In this document: one piece after another, positions 16,687 to 24,493 of the stretch
How positions within the stretch are numbered: position 1 is the first letter of the stretch
How the letters are laid out: each line of letters starts with the position of its first letter
Source: Pseudomonas congelans
GTDB lineage: Bacteria > Pseudomonadota > Gammaproteobacteria > Pseudomonadales > Pseudomonadaceae
Assembly: GCF_900103225.1 (NCBI RefSeq)
Contig: NZ_FNJH01000011.1
Coordinates: 98,257 to 162,256, forward strand
DNA length: 64,000 nt
Direction of reading: 5' to 3'
Notes under the pieces: model-generated
Database searches by the model: none
What the model saw: only the letters and a program-made list of their open reading frames with translations
What the model was told of the DNA's origin: nothing
Program-made: the position numbers and the translations under genes

Positions 16687-17265
16687 ATGGCAGTAAGTCT
16701 GAGTAAAGGCGGTAACGTTTCCCTGTCCAAAGAGGCTCCGGGCCTGACAGAAATCACCGTGGGCCTGGGCTGGGATCCGCGTGTTACCGATGGCACCGAG
16801 TTCGACCTGGATGCTTCGATCTTCATCGTTGGCGAAAATGGCAAGGTGTTGGATGACAACAGCTTCATTTTCTACAACAACAAGAAGTCGACCGATGGTT
16901 CGGTCGAGCACCTGGGCGATAACCGCTCCGGTGCCGGCGAAGGTGATGACGAGTCGGTAACGGTCAAGCTCACTGGCCTGGCAGCAGCAGTGAAGAAGCT
17001 GGTTTTCGCGGTCACCATCCATTCCGCCGACGAGCGCAAGCAAAGCTTTGGCCAGGTTTCCAACGCTTACATCCGCGTTGTGAACAAGGCCGATGGCAAG
17101 GAAATCGCTCGTTACGACCTGTCGGAAGATGCATCCACTGAAACCGCGATGATCTTCGGCGAGCTGTATCGCAATGGCGAAGAGTTCAAGTTCAAGGCCA
17201 TTGGCCAGGGCTTTGCCGGCGGTCTGAAGCCATTGGCAGAAGCTCACGGCGTGGCAATCGGCTAA
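16687..17265 (+). CDS. terE: TerD-family protein, last gene of the Ter cluster (TerE-like)
   Basis: A 192-residue TerD-domain protein with FDLDAS (39-44), GDNRSG (77-82) and a GEGDDE acidic loop, ending in TAMIFGELYRNGEEFKFK and AGGLKPLAEAHGVA. It closely resembles the preceding gene, so the pair looks like a tandem duplication. Gene order terB-terC-terD-terE matches enteric ter operons, hence the symbol; with such similar paralogues the D/E labels are conventional. It is followed at once by a strong intrinsic terminator, which marks the end of the operon. Confidence 0.9.
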   Translation: MAVSLSKGGNVSLSKEAPGLTEITVGLGWDPRVTDGTEFDLDASIFIVGENGKVLDDNSFIFYNNKKSTDGSVEHLGDNRSGAGEGDDESVTVKLTGLAAAVKKLVFAVTIHSADERKQSFGQVSNAYIRVVNKADGKEIARYDLSEDASTETAMIFGELYRNGEEFKFKAIGQGFAGGLKPLAEAHGVAIG

Positions 17266-17283
17266 ACCCGAGCAGCGCCCACT

Positions 17284-17317
17284 AAAAACCCTCGCCAGCG
17301 ATGGTGGGGGTTTTTTA
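17284..17317 (+). terminator. Intrinsic terminator of the Ter operon
   Basis: AAAAACCCTCGCCA pairs with TGGTGGGGGTTTTT across a GCGA loop (one G-T pair), followed by TTTTTATT. It lies 19 bases after the last TerD gene. Confidence 0.9.
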
Positions 17318-17334
17318 TTGGGTGCTGATTACAG

Positions 17335-17444
17335 CTATCGTTCCTCACGCTCCAGCGTGTGAATGCAGTTCACGACGCTCTGCGTCGGCAAGAGGACGCG
17401 GAGCGTCCGGAACGGCATGCCAACGCGGAGCATTGGCACGATAG
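17335..17444. repeat. 110-bp palindromic intergenic repeat
   Basis: Two arms of about 51 bases (17335-17385 and 17394-17444) are imperfect inverted copies: CTATCGTTCCTCACGCTCC... against ...CGGAGCATTGGCACGATAG. The motif ACGCGGAGCGTCCGGAACGG recurs in related form at 46022-46080 and 46411-46470. It looks like a dispersed short palindromic element of P. syringae chromosomes, of the REP/MITE type. Confidence 0.8.
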
Positions 17445-17480
17445 TCGGGATTTCTCCGGTCTAATAACGGAGTGCTGAAG

Positions 17481-18557
17481 TTAGCGTTCGCTTCTGCCCA
17501 CACCCGAAGGCCCCGCGGCCAGCATGCGCCCTGCCAGTCGAGAAAAGGGCAGGCTTTGCAGCCATACTGTGCCAGGCCCGGTCAGTCTGGCGAAAAACAC
17601 CCCTTCGCCGCCGAACAGCATTGACTTGATGCCGCCACCGACCGTGCGGATATCGTAATCGACCGTCTGGGTCATGGCTGCCAGGCACCCGGTGTCGACA
17701 TCCAGAGCCTCGCCTGCCGCCAGCTCGATCTTGCGCACCGTGCCGCCCATGTGCACGAACACCCAGCCGTCGCCTTCCAGCTTTTGCAGGATGAAACCTT
17801 CGCCCCCGAACAGGCCGGTAAGGATTTTCTTCTGGAACTGGATACCGATGGAGACGCCTTTGGCGCCGGCCAGAAAACTGTCTTTCTGGCAGATCAGCTT
17901 GCCGCCGAAATCGCGCAGGTTGAGCGGCAGGATCGTGCCCGGGTAGGGCGCTGCAAATGCCACGCGGCCCTTGCCCGAGCCCTGTTGCGAAAACACCGTA
18001 GTGAACAGGCTTTCGCCGGTCAGCATGCGCTTGCCTGCGCCGAACAGCGAACCCAGCAGCCCAGACGATTGATTGCTGCCGTCGCCGAAGATGGTTTCCA
18101 TCTGCACATCGCAGGTCTTGTACATCATCGCCCCGGCTTCGGCGACGGCGCTTTCGCCAGGGTCAAGCTCCAGTTCGATGAACTGGGTTTCCGTACCGTA
18201 CAGCTTGAAGTCCACCCCGTCGGTGGTCTGCGCCAGGCCATAGCCGCCCGAGGCGTTCGGGTCGGGCGTAAACGAAGGGCGTCTGGCGGGCACAGAGGCA
18301 GGCGCGGGTGTCGGGGCTGCCTGCGCCGGCAGCGCGGACGGTTTGGGCTGGATCATGTCCGGGGTCGGATCAGGAAAAGGCGTCACACCGTCCTTCTTCA
18401 TGGCGCGTACCTGCGGCACCTGATAGATCGGCTGCCAGTCAGGCATGCCTTGCTTCCAGCACCACGCACCGGGTGACTCACGGGCAATCAGCCGCGCAGC
18501 ATCCGCGTCCATCGGGCCGAGTTGCTTGCCCGCGTTCATCACAAACCATTGTTCCAA
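17481..18557 (-). CDS. AIM24/TIGR00266-family protein with N-terminal GYF_2 domain
   Basis: A 358-residue protein. Residues 2-50 form a GYF_2-type domain (WFVMNAGKQLGPMD ... AWCWKQGMPDW). A Pro/Ala-rich linker follows (about 62-95). The rest is an AIM24 beta-helix-like domain with repeated Gly turns (VAEAGAMMYKT, GESLFTTVFSQ, FGGEGFILQKLEGDGWVFVH, GGIKSMLFGGEGVFFARLTG). Function in bacteria is unknown. The start is a TTG at 18557, supported by GGGAG 8 bases upstream; using the next ATG would cut the GYF domain. It runs toward the Ter operon and may or may not be linked to it. Confidence 0.83.
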   Translation of the reverse strand: MEQWFVMNAGKQLGPMDADAARLIARESPGAWCWKQGMPDWQPIYQVPQVRAMKKDGVTPFPDPTPDMIQPKPSALPAQAAPTPAPASVPARRPSFTPDPNASGGYGLAQTTDGVDFKLYGTETQFIELELDPGESAVAEAGAMMYKTCDVQMETIFGDGSNQSSGLLGSLFGAGKRMLTGESLFTTVFSQQGSGKGRVAFAAPYPGTILPLNLRDFGGKLICQKDSFLAGAKGVSIGIQFQKKILTGLFGGEGFILQKLEGDGWVFVHMGGTVRKIELAAGEALDVDTGCLAAMTQTVDYDIRTVGGGIKSMLFGGEGVFFARLTGPGTVWLQSLPFSRLAGRMLAAGPSGVGRSER

Positions 18558-18602
18558 AGCGTCTACTCCCGAGCGAATAGTGAGTTGGCTGTGCGCGATA
18601 CG

Positions 18603-19451
18603 TCAGAGGCTCAGGCGCATGGACAGGTCCACGGCTTTCAAATCCTTGGTCATCGCACCGATGGAAATGTAATCCACACCCGTTTCAGCAATAACCCGAA
18701 GGGTATCGTCGTTGATGCCGCCGCTGGCTTCCAGACTGGCACGGCTTGCGGTGAGGCGCACGGCTTCGCGCATGTCATCAAGGCTCAACTCATCAAGCAT
18801 GATGATGTCGGCGCCTGCGTCCAGCGCCTGCTTGAGTTCACCGAGGCTCTCCACCTCGACTTCGACAGGCTTGCCCGGTGCAATCCGGTGCGCCGCTTCT
18901 ACTGCCTGAGCGATGCCGCCACAGGCTGCGATGTGGTTTTCCTTGATCAGAAACGCGTCGTATAGCCCGATGCGGTGATTGTGGCAGCCGCCGCAGGTGA
19001 CCGCGTACTTTTGCGCCAGGCGCAGGCCCGGCAGGGTCTTGCGGGTATCCAGCAGTCTGACTTGAGTGCCCGCGACCATGTCCGCGAAGTACTGCGCCCG
19101 CGTGGCCACTCCCGAGAGCATCTGCAGAAAGTTGAGTGCGCTACGTTCGCCGGTCAGCAGAGAGCGTGCCGGGCCTTCAAGGTGAAACAGCGCCTGATTC
19201 GGGCTGACGCGGTCGCCGTCTGTCACTTGCCAGTGCACCGCCACGCGCGGGTCCAGTTGCCGGAATACCGCATCGACCCAGGCAGTGCCCGCGATCACCG
19301 CTGCATCGCGGGAAATGATGGTGGCCTTGGCCAGCCGTTCTGCCGGAATCAGTTGGGCGGTGATATCGCCGCTGCCGACATCCTCCAGCAATGCGCGACG
19401 CACATTGGCCTCGATCTCGGCGGTCAGGTCGGCAATTCGTAAATTCGGCAT
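18603..19451 (-). CDS. nadC: Quinolinate phosphoribosyltransferase (nicotinate-nucleotide pyrophosphorylase)
   Basis: A 282-residue NadC, which converts quinolinate and PRPP to nicotinate mononucleotide in NAD synthesis. Visible features: GDITAQLIPA, the quinolinate/PRPP residues in SLLTGERSALNFLQMLSG and LLDTRKTLPGLRLAQKYAV, then NHRIGLYDAFLIKENHIAA, EVEVESLGELKQAL and DIIMLDEL, ending SGGINDDTLR ... VDYISIGAMTKD. The ATG at 19451 gives the normal length; the frame extends 22 codons upstream without family similarity. It is divergent from the DUF1631 gene. Confidence 0.96.
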   Translation of the reverse strand: MPNLRIADLTAEIEANVRRALLEDVGSGDITAQLIPAERLAKATIISRDAAVIAGTAWVDAVFRQLDPRVAVHWQVTDGDRVSPNQALFHLEGPARSLLTGERSALNFLQMLSGVATRAQYFADMVAGTQVRLLDTRKTLPGLRLAQKYAVTCGGCHNHRIGLYDAFLIKENHIAACGGIAQAVEAAHRIAPGKPVEVEVESLGELKQALDAGADIIMLDELSLDDMREAVRLTASRASLEASGGINDDTLRVIAETGVDYISIGAMTKDLKAVDLSMRLSL

Positions 19452-19804
19452 AGCGGGCTCCAGTAGCAAAGTCGTTCGAGTATAAGGCACCGCATGCCGC
19501 TTACCCACCTGCGCCAATGCAGGGTGTTACCTCCGGGAACATGCAGTTGGTCGGTTTGGCAAATTCGTTTGCGATGGAAAGCGAATATCGCGGTCTATCG
19601 CTGCACATGAATGTCTTGCCGCTTCCTTCGCGAGAGTGAAAGAAAAGTCCCGCTGGCGTTAATGACAAGTTTTGAAAGATAATCCGACTTGTAATTGACG
19701 CCATGAGTTTGACGTTGCGCAAGACCAAGGGGGTCGCTTCACAGTGCGAGGGTAACAAGCCACGTTTGTGATGGGGTTCAGGTTGTTTCCTGTCAGGGGG
19801 TGTA
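19452..19804. other. Intergenic region between nadC and the DUF1631 gene
   Basis: This 353-bp stretch holds the divergent promoters. The rightward start is fixed by AGGGGGT 5 bases before the ATG at 19805. I see no RNA gene, repeat or convincing operator in it. Confidence 0.5.
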
Positions 19805-22060
19805 ATGCCGAACGACGAAAAAGTAGTGCCGTTGAGCAAATCGTTCCCTCTGCAGGGGGCGGGTACTCCTTTGGCCCGATTACCTGTTGTGTTGCTGCAG
19901 GTTCGCGACAAGGCGGCCCAGCAGCTCAAGGATGCATTGCAGGCGTTGTTCGATAACGCCGACGATACGCTGTTCGAAATGGCTGACCGCGCCCGCAGCA
20001 ACACTGAGCAGAACATCTTTTTTGAAGCCATGCGTGACCTGCGCCTCAAGCGCAAAAGCATAGAACGTGGCTTCCTCGACAAGTTCTACGAGTCTTTCCT
20101 GGTCCTGGGTCAGTATCAGATTCAGGAGCCCGTGCTTCCGGCCGCTGTGTCCTTCGACAAGCTGTCGCTGGTGCACAACGATGATCTCGAGAAAACTGTG
20201 GCCGTGGATGCCATGGTCAGCAAGGTCATGAGCCGTGATGCTCTCGCTCTGGGCCAGCTCACTGCACGCCTGAACGTCCTCATTCCTCAAGCGATTGCCG
20301 AAGACTCCAATCCTCTGGGGCCGGCGATGCTCTGCAGGTTTTTTCTGGAGGCCGGGCGCAGCCTTGGCGTCGAGATCAAGGTCAAACTGATCATTCTCAA
20401 ACTGTTCGAGAAGTACGTCCTGGCCAATACGGACGATCTGTACAGCGAAGCCAATCAGTTGCTGATTGCCACAGGTGTATTGCCGGACATGAAAGCCTTG
20501 CCGGCCCGGCGCTCTTCCGACCGGGCGGCGCCCAGAAGTCGCGTCTCCGAGATGTCCGACCCTGCCTTTAGTGAAGCCGCCGACAAGCTCGACAAGAGTG
20601 TGCAGGAGGTTTTCTCGGCCTTGCAGGAACTGCTGCTGCACGTTCGCGGCAGCCTCGCGCCGCGTCATGAACCCAACGCAGAAGTGCGTCCGATTTCCAG
20701 CCGTGACCTGCTGCGCCTGCTGTCTCACCTGCAGCAATATGTGCCGTCCCAGGACACTTCAGACGATTTCGACCTGCGCAACCAGCTGGAACAGCTGCTG
20801 ACCCGAGTCAACGTCAAGACCGGTAAATCCAGAATTGTCGGTGTCGGTGACGAAGACGTCATCAACCTGATTGCCATGCTGTTTGAATTCATTCTCGATG
20901 ACCGCAACCTGACACCTTCATTGCGTGCGCTGATTGGACGCCTGCAGATTCCGATGCTCAAGGTGGCGGTCATCGACAAAAGCTTCTTCAGCCGCGGCAG
21001 TCATCCCGCCCGCCGCCTGCTCAACGAAATAGCCACTGCCGCACTGGGCTGGGGTGGTCGTGACGACTATCAGCGCGACTCGCTGTATCAGCGCGTCGAG
21101 CAGATCGTGCAGCGCCTGCTCAATGATTTTGTCGATGACCCGGCAATTTTCTCCGAATTGCTGGCGGATTTTCTGGCCTTCACCAGTGACGAGCGTCGCC
21201 GCAGCGAGTTGCTCGAGCAGCGCACCCGCGATGCCGAAGAGGGCCGCGCGCGTGCCGAACTGGCTCGACAGCAGGTGCAGCACGAGCTCAATCAGCGCTT
21301 GCTGGGCAGAACCTTGCCGGAGGTAGTGGTGCGTCTGTTGCAGGAGGCCTGGAGCAAGGTCCTGCTGCTGACCTGCCTCAAGCATGGCGAGGAGTCCAGC
21401 GAGTGGCAGGCCGGGCTGGAGACCATGGACGAGTTGATCTGGAGCGTCGAGCTGCACGACGACCCGCAGGCCCTGCAGCGCCTGCTGGAGCTGGTTCCTG
21501 GACTGCTCAAATCGCTGCGTGACGGCTTGACCAGCGCCGCCTTCGACCCGTTCGCCACCAGTGAATTCTTCAGTCAGCTGGAGTCGCTGCATGTCCAGGC
21601 GTTTCAGCACTTCTCGCGTTTGCAGGAAGGCGAGGGCGGCACCGCGCAAGGTGATACGGCGCAGGCAGGCGGTCAGGCCATCGAAGGCCCGCCGATGATG
21701 GCGGTGGTCGAGGAAATCGTTCTGATCACCCCTGAAGAACGGATGCTCAATGAGCCTGTTGTTCAGTTACCTGACGACGACGCAGGGCTGCAGATGGTCG
21801 ACAAGCTGCGGGTCGGTTGCTGGGTCGAGATTCAGGAAGATGAGGAGCACAAGCTGCGTTGCAAATTGACTGCGATTGTCGAGCCGACCGGGCGTTATGT
21901 GTTCGTCAATCGCACGGGCATGAAGGTTCTGGAAAAGACCCGTACCGGTCTTGCCGTCGAATTTCGTCGCGGCGCAGTACGTATTCTCGACGATGCGCTG
22001 CTCTTCGACCGTGCCCTGGAATCCGTCATCAGCAACCTGCGCAAGCTCAAGGGCGCCTGA
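19805..22060 (+). CDS. DUF1631 family cytoplasmic protein
   Basis: A 751-residue protein of the DUF1631 family, mostly helical, with no signal peptide or membrane segment. A charged helical region with coiled-coil character (ELLEQRTRDAEEGRARAELA) lies near residues 466-490. The last 90 residues form a beta-rich module (DKLRVGCWVEIQEDEEHKLR, then YVFVNRTGMKVLEKTRTGL) that resembles a PilZ-like or small beta-barrel fold. In P. aeruginosa the equivalent gene lies in the same place between nadC and ampD. Some databases have wrongly called it thymidine phosphorylase. I make no firm functional claim; c-di-GMP binding by the C-terminal module is a guess. Confidence 0.8.
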   Translation: MPNDEKVVPLSKSFPLQGAGTPLARLPVVLLQVRDKAAQQLKDALQALFDNADDTLFEMADRARSNTEQNIFFEAMRDLRLKRKSIERGFLDKFYESFLVLGQYQIQEPVLPAAVSFDKLSLVHNDDLEKTVAVDAMVSKVMSRDALALGQLTARLNVLIPQAIAEDSNPLGPAMLCRFFLEAGRSLGVEIKVKLIILKLFEKYVLANTDDLYSEANQLLIATGVLPDMKALPARRSSDRAAPRSRVSEMSDPAFSEAADKLDKSVQEVFSALQELLLHVRGSLAPRHEPNAEVRPISSRDLLRLLSHLQQYVPSQDTSDDFDLRNQLEQLLTRVNVKTGKSRIVGVGDEDVINLIAMLFEFILDDRNLTPSLRALIGRLQIPMLKVAVIDKSFFSRGSHPARRLLNEIATAALGWGGRDDYQRDSLYQRVEQIVQRLLNDFVDDPAIFSELLADFLAFTSDERRRSELLEQRTRDAEEGRARAELARQQVQHELNQRLLGRTLPEVVVRLLQEAWSKVLLLTCLKHGEESSEWQAGLETMDELIWSVELHDDPQALQRLLELVPGLLKSLRDGLTSAAFDPFATSEFFSQLESLHVQAFQHFSRLQEGEGGTAQGDTAQAGGQAIEGPPMMAVVEEIVLITPEERMLNEPVVQLPDDDAGLQMVDKLRVGCWVEIQEDEEHKLRCKLTAIVEPTGRYVFVNRTGMKVLEKTRTGLAVEFRRGAVRILDDALLFDRALESVISNLRKLKGA

Positions 22061-22270
22061 CTGGCGGATTTCAAGCTGGCGTTCCCCTGCGGTGCCGGTC
22101 GCCAGACACGCGGTTGACCATGCTGCCGACGCCCCGCGTCGGCACGCAGTTCGACACGCGTCGCCGCGGATCTCTGGCGTTCGACGCTGCAGGCCTGTAG
22201 CCAAGCCCCCACATCGGCTCCTGTCACGGGCATAATCAGCGCTACTTTTTCCCCCGTTCAAGGAGCATTC

Positions 22271-22819
22271 ATGCAACTGGACTCCGCAAGTGGCTGGTGC
22301 GACGGCGTGCAGCATTGCCCCTCGCCCAACTTCAATGCGCGACCCGAAGGCGAAATCTCGCTGCTGGTGATCCACAACATCAGCCTGCCGCCAGCGCAAT
22401 TCAAGACTGGCAAGGTGCAGGCTTTCTTTCAGAACCAGCTCGACATCGACGAGCATCCCTACTTTGTGGGGATTGCCGATCTGCGCGTTTCAGCGCATTT
22501 TCTGATCGAACGTGATGGCGAGGTCGTTCAGTTCGTCTCTTGTCTTGATCGTGCGTGGCACGCCGGTGTTTCCAGTTTTCAGGGCCGTGAAGGGTGCAAT
22601 GACTTTTCTGTCGGCATTGAATTGGAGGGGACGGATGACCAGCCTTTCACCGATGCGCAATACGACGCGCTCATCGACCTGACGCGACAGTTGCGACAGG
22701 CGTTCGAGGCAATCACCCCCGAGCGTATCTGTGGTCACAGTGACGTGGCGCCGGGACGCAAGACTGATCCTGGGCCCTGTTTTGACTGGGCCAGGTTTCG
22801 AGCGGCTTTGCTGGATTGA
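22271..22819 (+). CDS. ampD: 1,6-anhydro-N-acetylmuramyl-L-alanine amidase AmpD
   Basis: A 182-residue zinc amidase that cleaves cytoplasmic anhydro-muropeptides during cell-wall recycling. Loss of it raises AmpR-driven beta-lactamase. Zinc ligands are H35 (VIHNISLP), H156 and D166 (GHSDVAPGRKTDPGPC); the catalytic stretch SAHFLIERDGEVVQFV is also present. There is no signal peptide, so this is the cytoplasmic AmpD and not a periplasmic paralogue. ampE follows after 15 bases. Confidence 0.96.
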   Translation: MQLDSASGWCDGVQHCPSPNFNARPEGEISLLVIHNISLPPAQFKTGKVQAFFQNQLDIDEHPYFVGIADLRVSAHFLIERDGEVVQFVSCLDRAWHAGVSSFQGREGCNDFSVGIELEGTDDQPFTDAQYDALIDLTRQLRQAFEAITPERICGHSDVAPGRKTDPGPCFDWARFRAALLD

Positions 22820-22834
22820 TGTGAGGGACGAACA

Positions 22835-23671
22835 ATGAGTTTTCTGGTGCTACTGCTGGCCGTTCTTATCGAAAAGTTTTCTGCTCTGCGTCAGCGCGTT
22901 CAGCGTGATGGGCCGTGGCTGAAAGAGCTGGCAAAACTCGAGGCCAGCCCGCGGACGTCGACACGCCCCTGGGTAATGCTGGCGTTGCTGGTGCTTGTTC
23001 CCGTGCTGGTCCTGCACCTGGCGTTGACCATCATCGGTTCGGTGGCCTATGGCTGGCTGGTTCTGCCCGTTCATCTGCTGGTGTTGATCTACAGCCTTGG
23101 CCGGGTTGACCTGATTGCGGTGCTCGGGCCGTTTCGCGATGCCTGCCGACGTGGAGATGCACAGGCTGCGGTGCATGTGGCCGAGCGCGACATGGGCGTG
23201 CAAGCGGACAATAGCGAGCAATTGCTGCAGGGCGTGCAGGGCTACCTGCTCTGGCAGGCGTTTCAGAGCTTCTTCGCCGTGATTTTCTGGTATTTCGTAC
23301 TCGGCCCGGTGGCTGCGCTGGCCTACAGGCTGTTGGCGCTTGCCGTCGAACATGGCAAGACACCCGCACTGGTCGAGCGTGCAGGGCAGTTACGCCACGC
23401 CTTTGACTGGGCGCCGGTCAGGTTGCTCGCCGCCAGCTTCGCGTTGGTCGGCAATTTTGTGGCGGTCACCCGGGTGATGCTGCACGAGTTGCTGAACTGG
23501 AACATCAGTGCCGCACAACTGATTACGCGCGTGGGCTGTGCCGCCAGCGAGGTCCCGCCTCCGATGATGGGCGCGCAAGGTGTTACCGGCCTCGACATGC
23601 TCTGGGAGCTGCTGGTACGTGCCGCGGTGGTCTGGTACGCAGGGTTCGCCCTGTGGACCCTGCTGCTCTGA
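22835..23671 (+). CDS. ampE: AmpE, regulatory/signalling inner-membrane protein
   Basis: A 278-residue membrane protein of the AmpE family, also related to CobD-type proteins. It begins MSFLVLLLAVLIEKFSALRQ and has hydrophobic segments near residues 48-70 and 72-90, around 140-165 (QSFFAVIFWYFVLGPVAALA) and at the C-terminus (VVWYAGFALWTLLL). It is encoded directly downstream of ampD, as in other gammaproteobacteria. Its role in beta-lactamase induction is unclear; it may sense cell-wall status. Confidence 0.92.
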   Translation: MSFLVLLLAVLIEKFSALRQRVQRDGPWLKELAKLEASPRTSTRPWVMLALLVLVPVLVLHLALTIIGSVAYGWLVLPVHLLVLIYSLGRVDLIAVLGPFRDACRRGDAQAAVHVAERDMGVQADNSEQLLQGVQGYLLWQAFQSFFAVIFWYFVLGPVAALAYRLLALAVEHGKTPALVERAGQLRHAFDWAPVRLLAASFALVGNFVAVTRVMLHELLNWNISAAQLITRVGCAASEVPPPMMGAQGVTGLDMLWELLVRAAVVWYAGFALWTLLL

Positions 23672-23692
23672 TCCGATCCCGGCCGCGCAGGC

Positions 23693-24493
23693 TCAGGCAT
23701 GTGACAGGCGAGGCCAGTCGAACAGTTCGCAGGCATTGTCCGTGCTCGCCTGGGCCAGGCGCGCGGGGCTGATGTTCATCAGCCCCGCGAGGGCCGCGCA
23801 AATGTCGGGCAAGTGCTGCGGGCTGTTGCGCTGATAGGGATGCATTGCGGGGGCCATGTCCGGTGAGTCGGTTTCCAACACCACGCTGTCCAGCGGCAGT
23901 TCGGCGATGACCCGATGCATGCGCAGCGCCTGCGGCCAGGTCGCCGCTCCGCCCAGACCCAGTTTGAACCCCAGCCTGATGTATTCACGTGCCTCTTCGC
24001 GGCTGCCGGCAAAAGCGTGGATGATGCCGCTGCGCTTTGGCTTGTGGCGCTTGAGAGTCGCGATCACATCGGCATGACTGCGACGCACGTGCAGCAAGGC
24101 GGGCAGGTTGAAGTCCGCCGCCAATTGCAATTGCGCGTCAAAGAGCGCTTGCTGACGCGCCTTGTCCGGCTGCTCGACGTAATAGTCCAGACCGATCTCA
24201 CCCACCGCACACAGCTGCGGATGGCCTTGCAGGCGTGTCAGCCAGTCGCCCAGCTCTGTCAGGTGTTCAGTGCGGTGCTCATCGTTGTACACCGGATGCA
24301 TGCCAAACGCTGCGTACAGGCAGGAGTTGGCTTCGGTCAACGCCCACAGCCGCTGCCAGTTACGCTGATACACCCCGAGCACCACCATGCGCTGCACGCC
24401 AAGCGTCAGACAGGTGTCCAGCACTTGGGCACGGTCTGCATCGAAATCCGGAAAATCCAGGTGGGTGTGGGTATCGATCAGCGTCACATTCAC
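23693..24493 (-). CDS. TatD-family metal-dependent hydrolase
   Basis: A 266-residue TIM-barrel metallohydrolase of the TatD DNase family. Metal-binding motifs: LIDTHTHLDFPDFD at the N-terminus, AVGEIGLDYY, PALLHVRRSHADV, GIIHAFAGSREEA and VLETDSPDMAP. Members act as 3'-5' exonucleases or D-aminoacyl-tRNA-related hydrolases; the precise substrate is uncertain. The start is GTG at 24493: GTGA overlaps the stop of the cra gene upstream, so the two are translated together. The frame runs over 100 codons further up but only as an antisense shadow of cra. Confidence 0.92.
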   Translation of the reverse strand: MNVTLIDTHTHLDFPDFDADRAQVLDTCLTLGVQRMVVLGVYQRNWQRLWALTEANSCLYAAFGMHPVYNDEHRTEHLTELGDWLTRLQGHPQLCAVGEIGLDYYVEQPDKARQQALFDAQLQLAADFNLPALLHVRRSHADVIATLKRHKPKRSGIIHAFAGSREEAREYIRLGFKLGLGGAATWPQALRMHRVIAELPLDSVVLETDSPDMAPAMHPYQRNSPQHLPDICAALAGLMNISPARLAQASTDNACELFDWPRLSHA

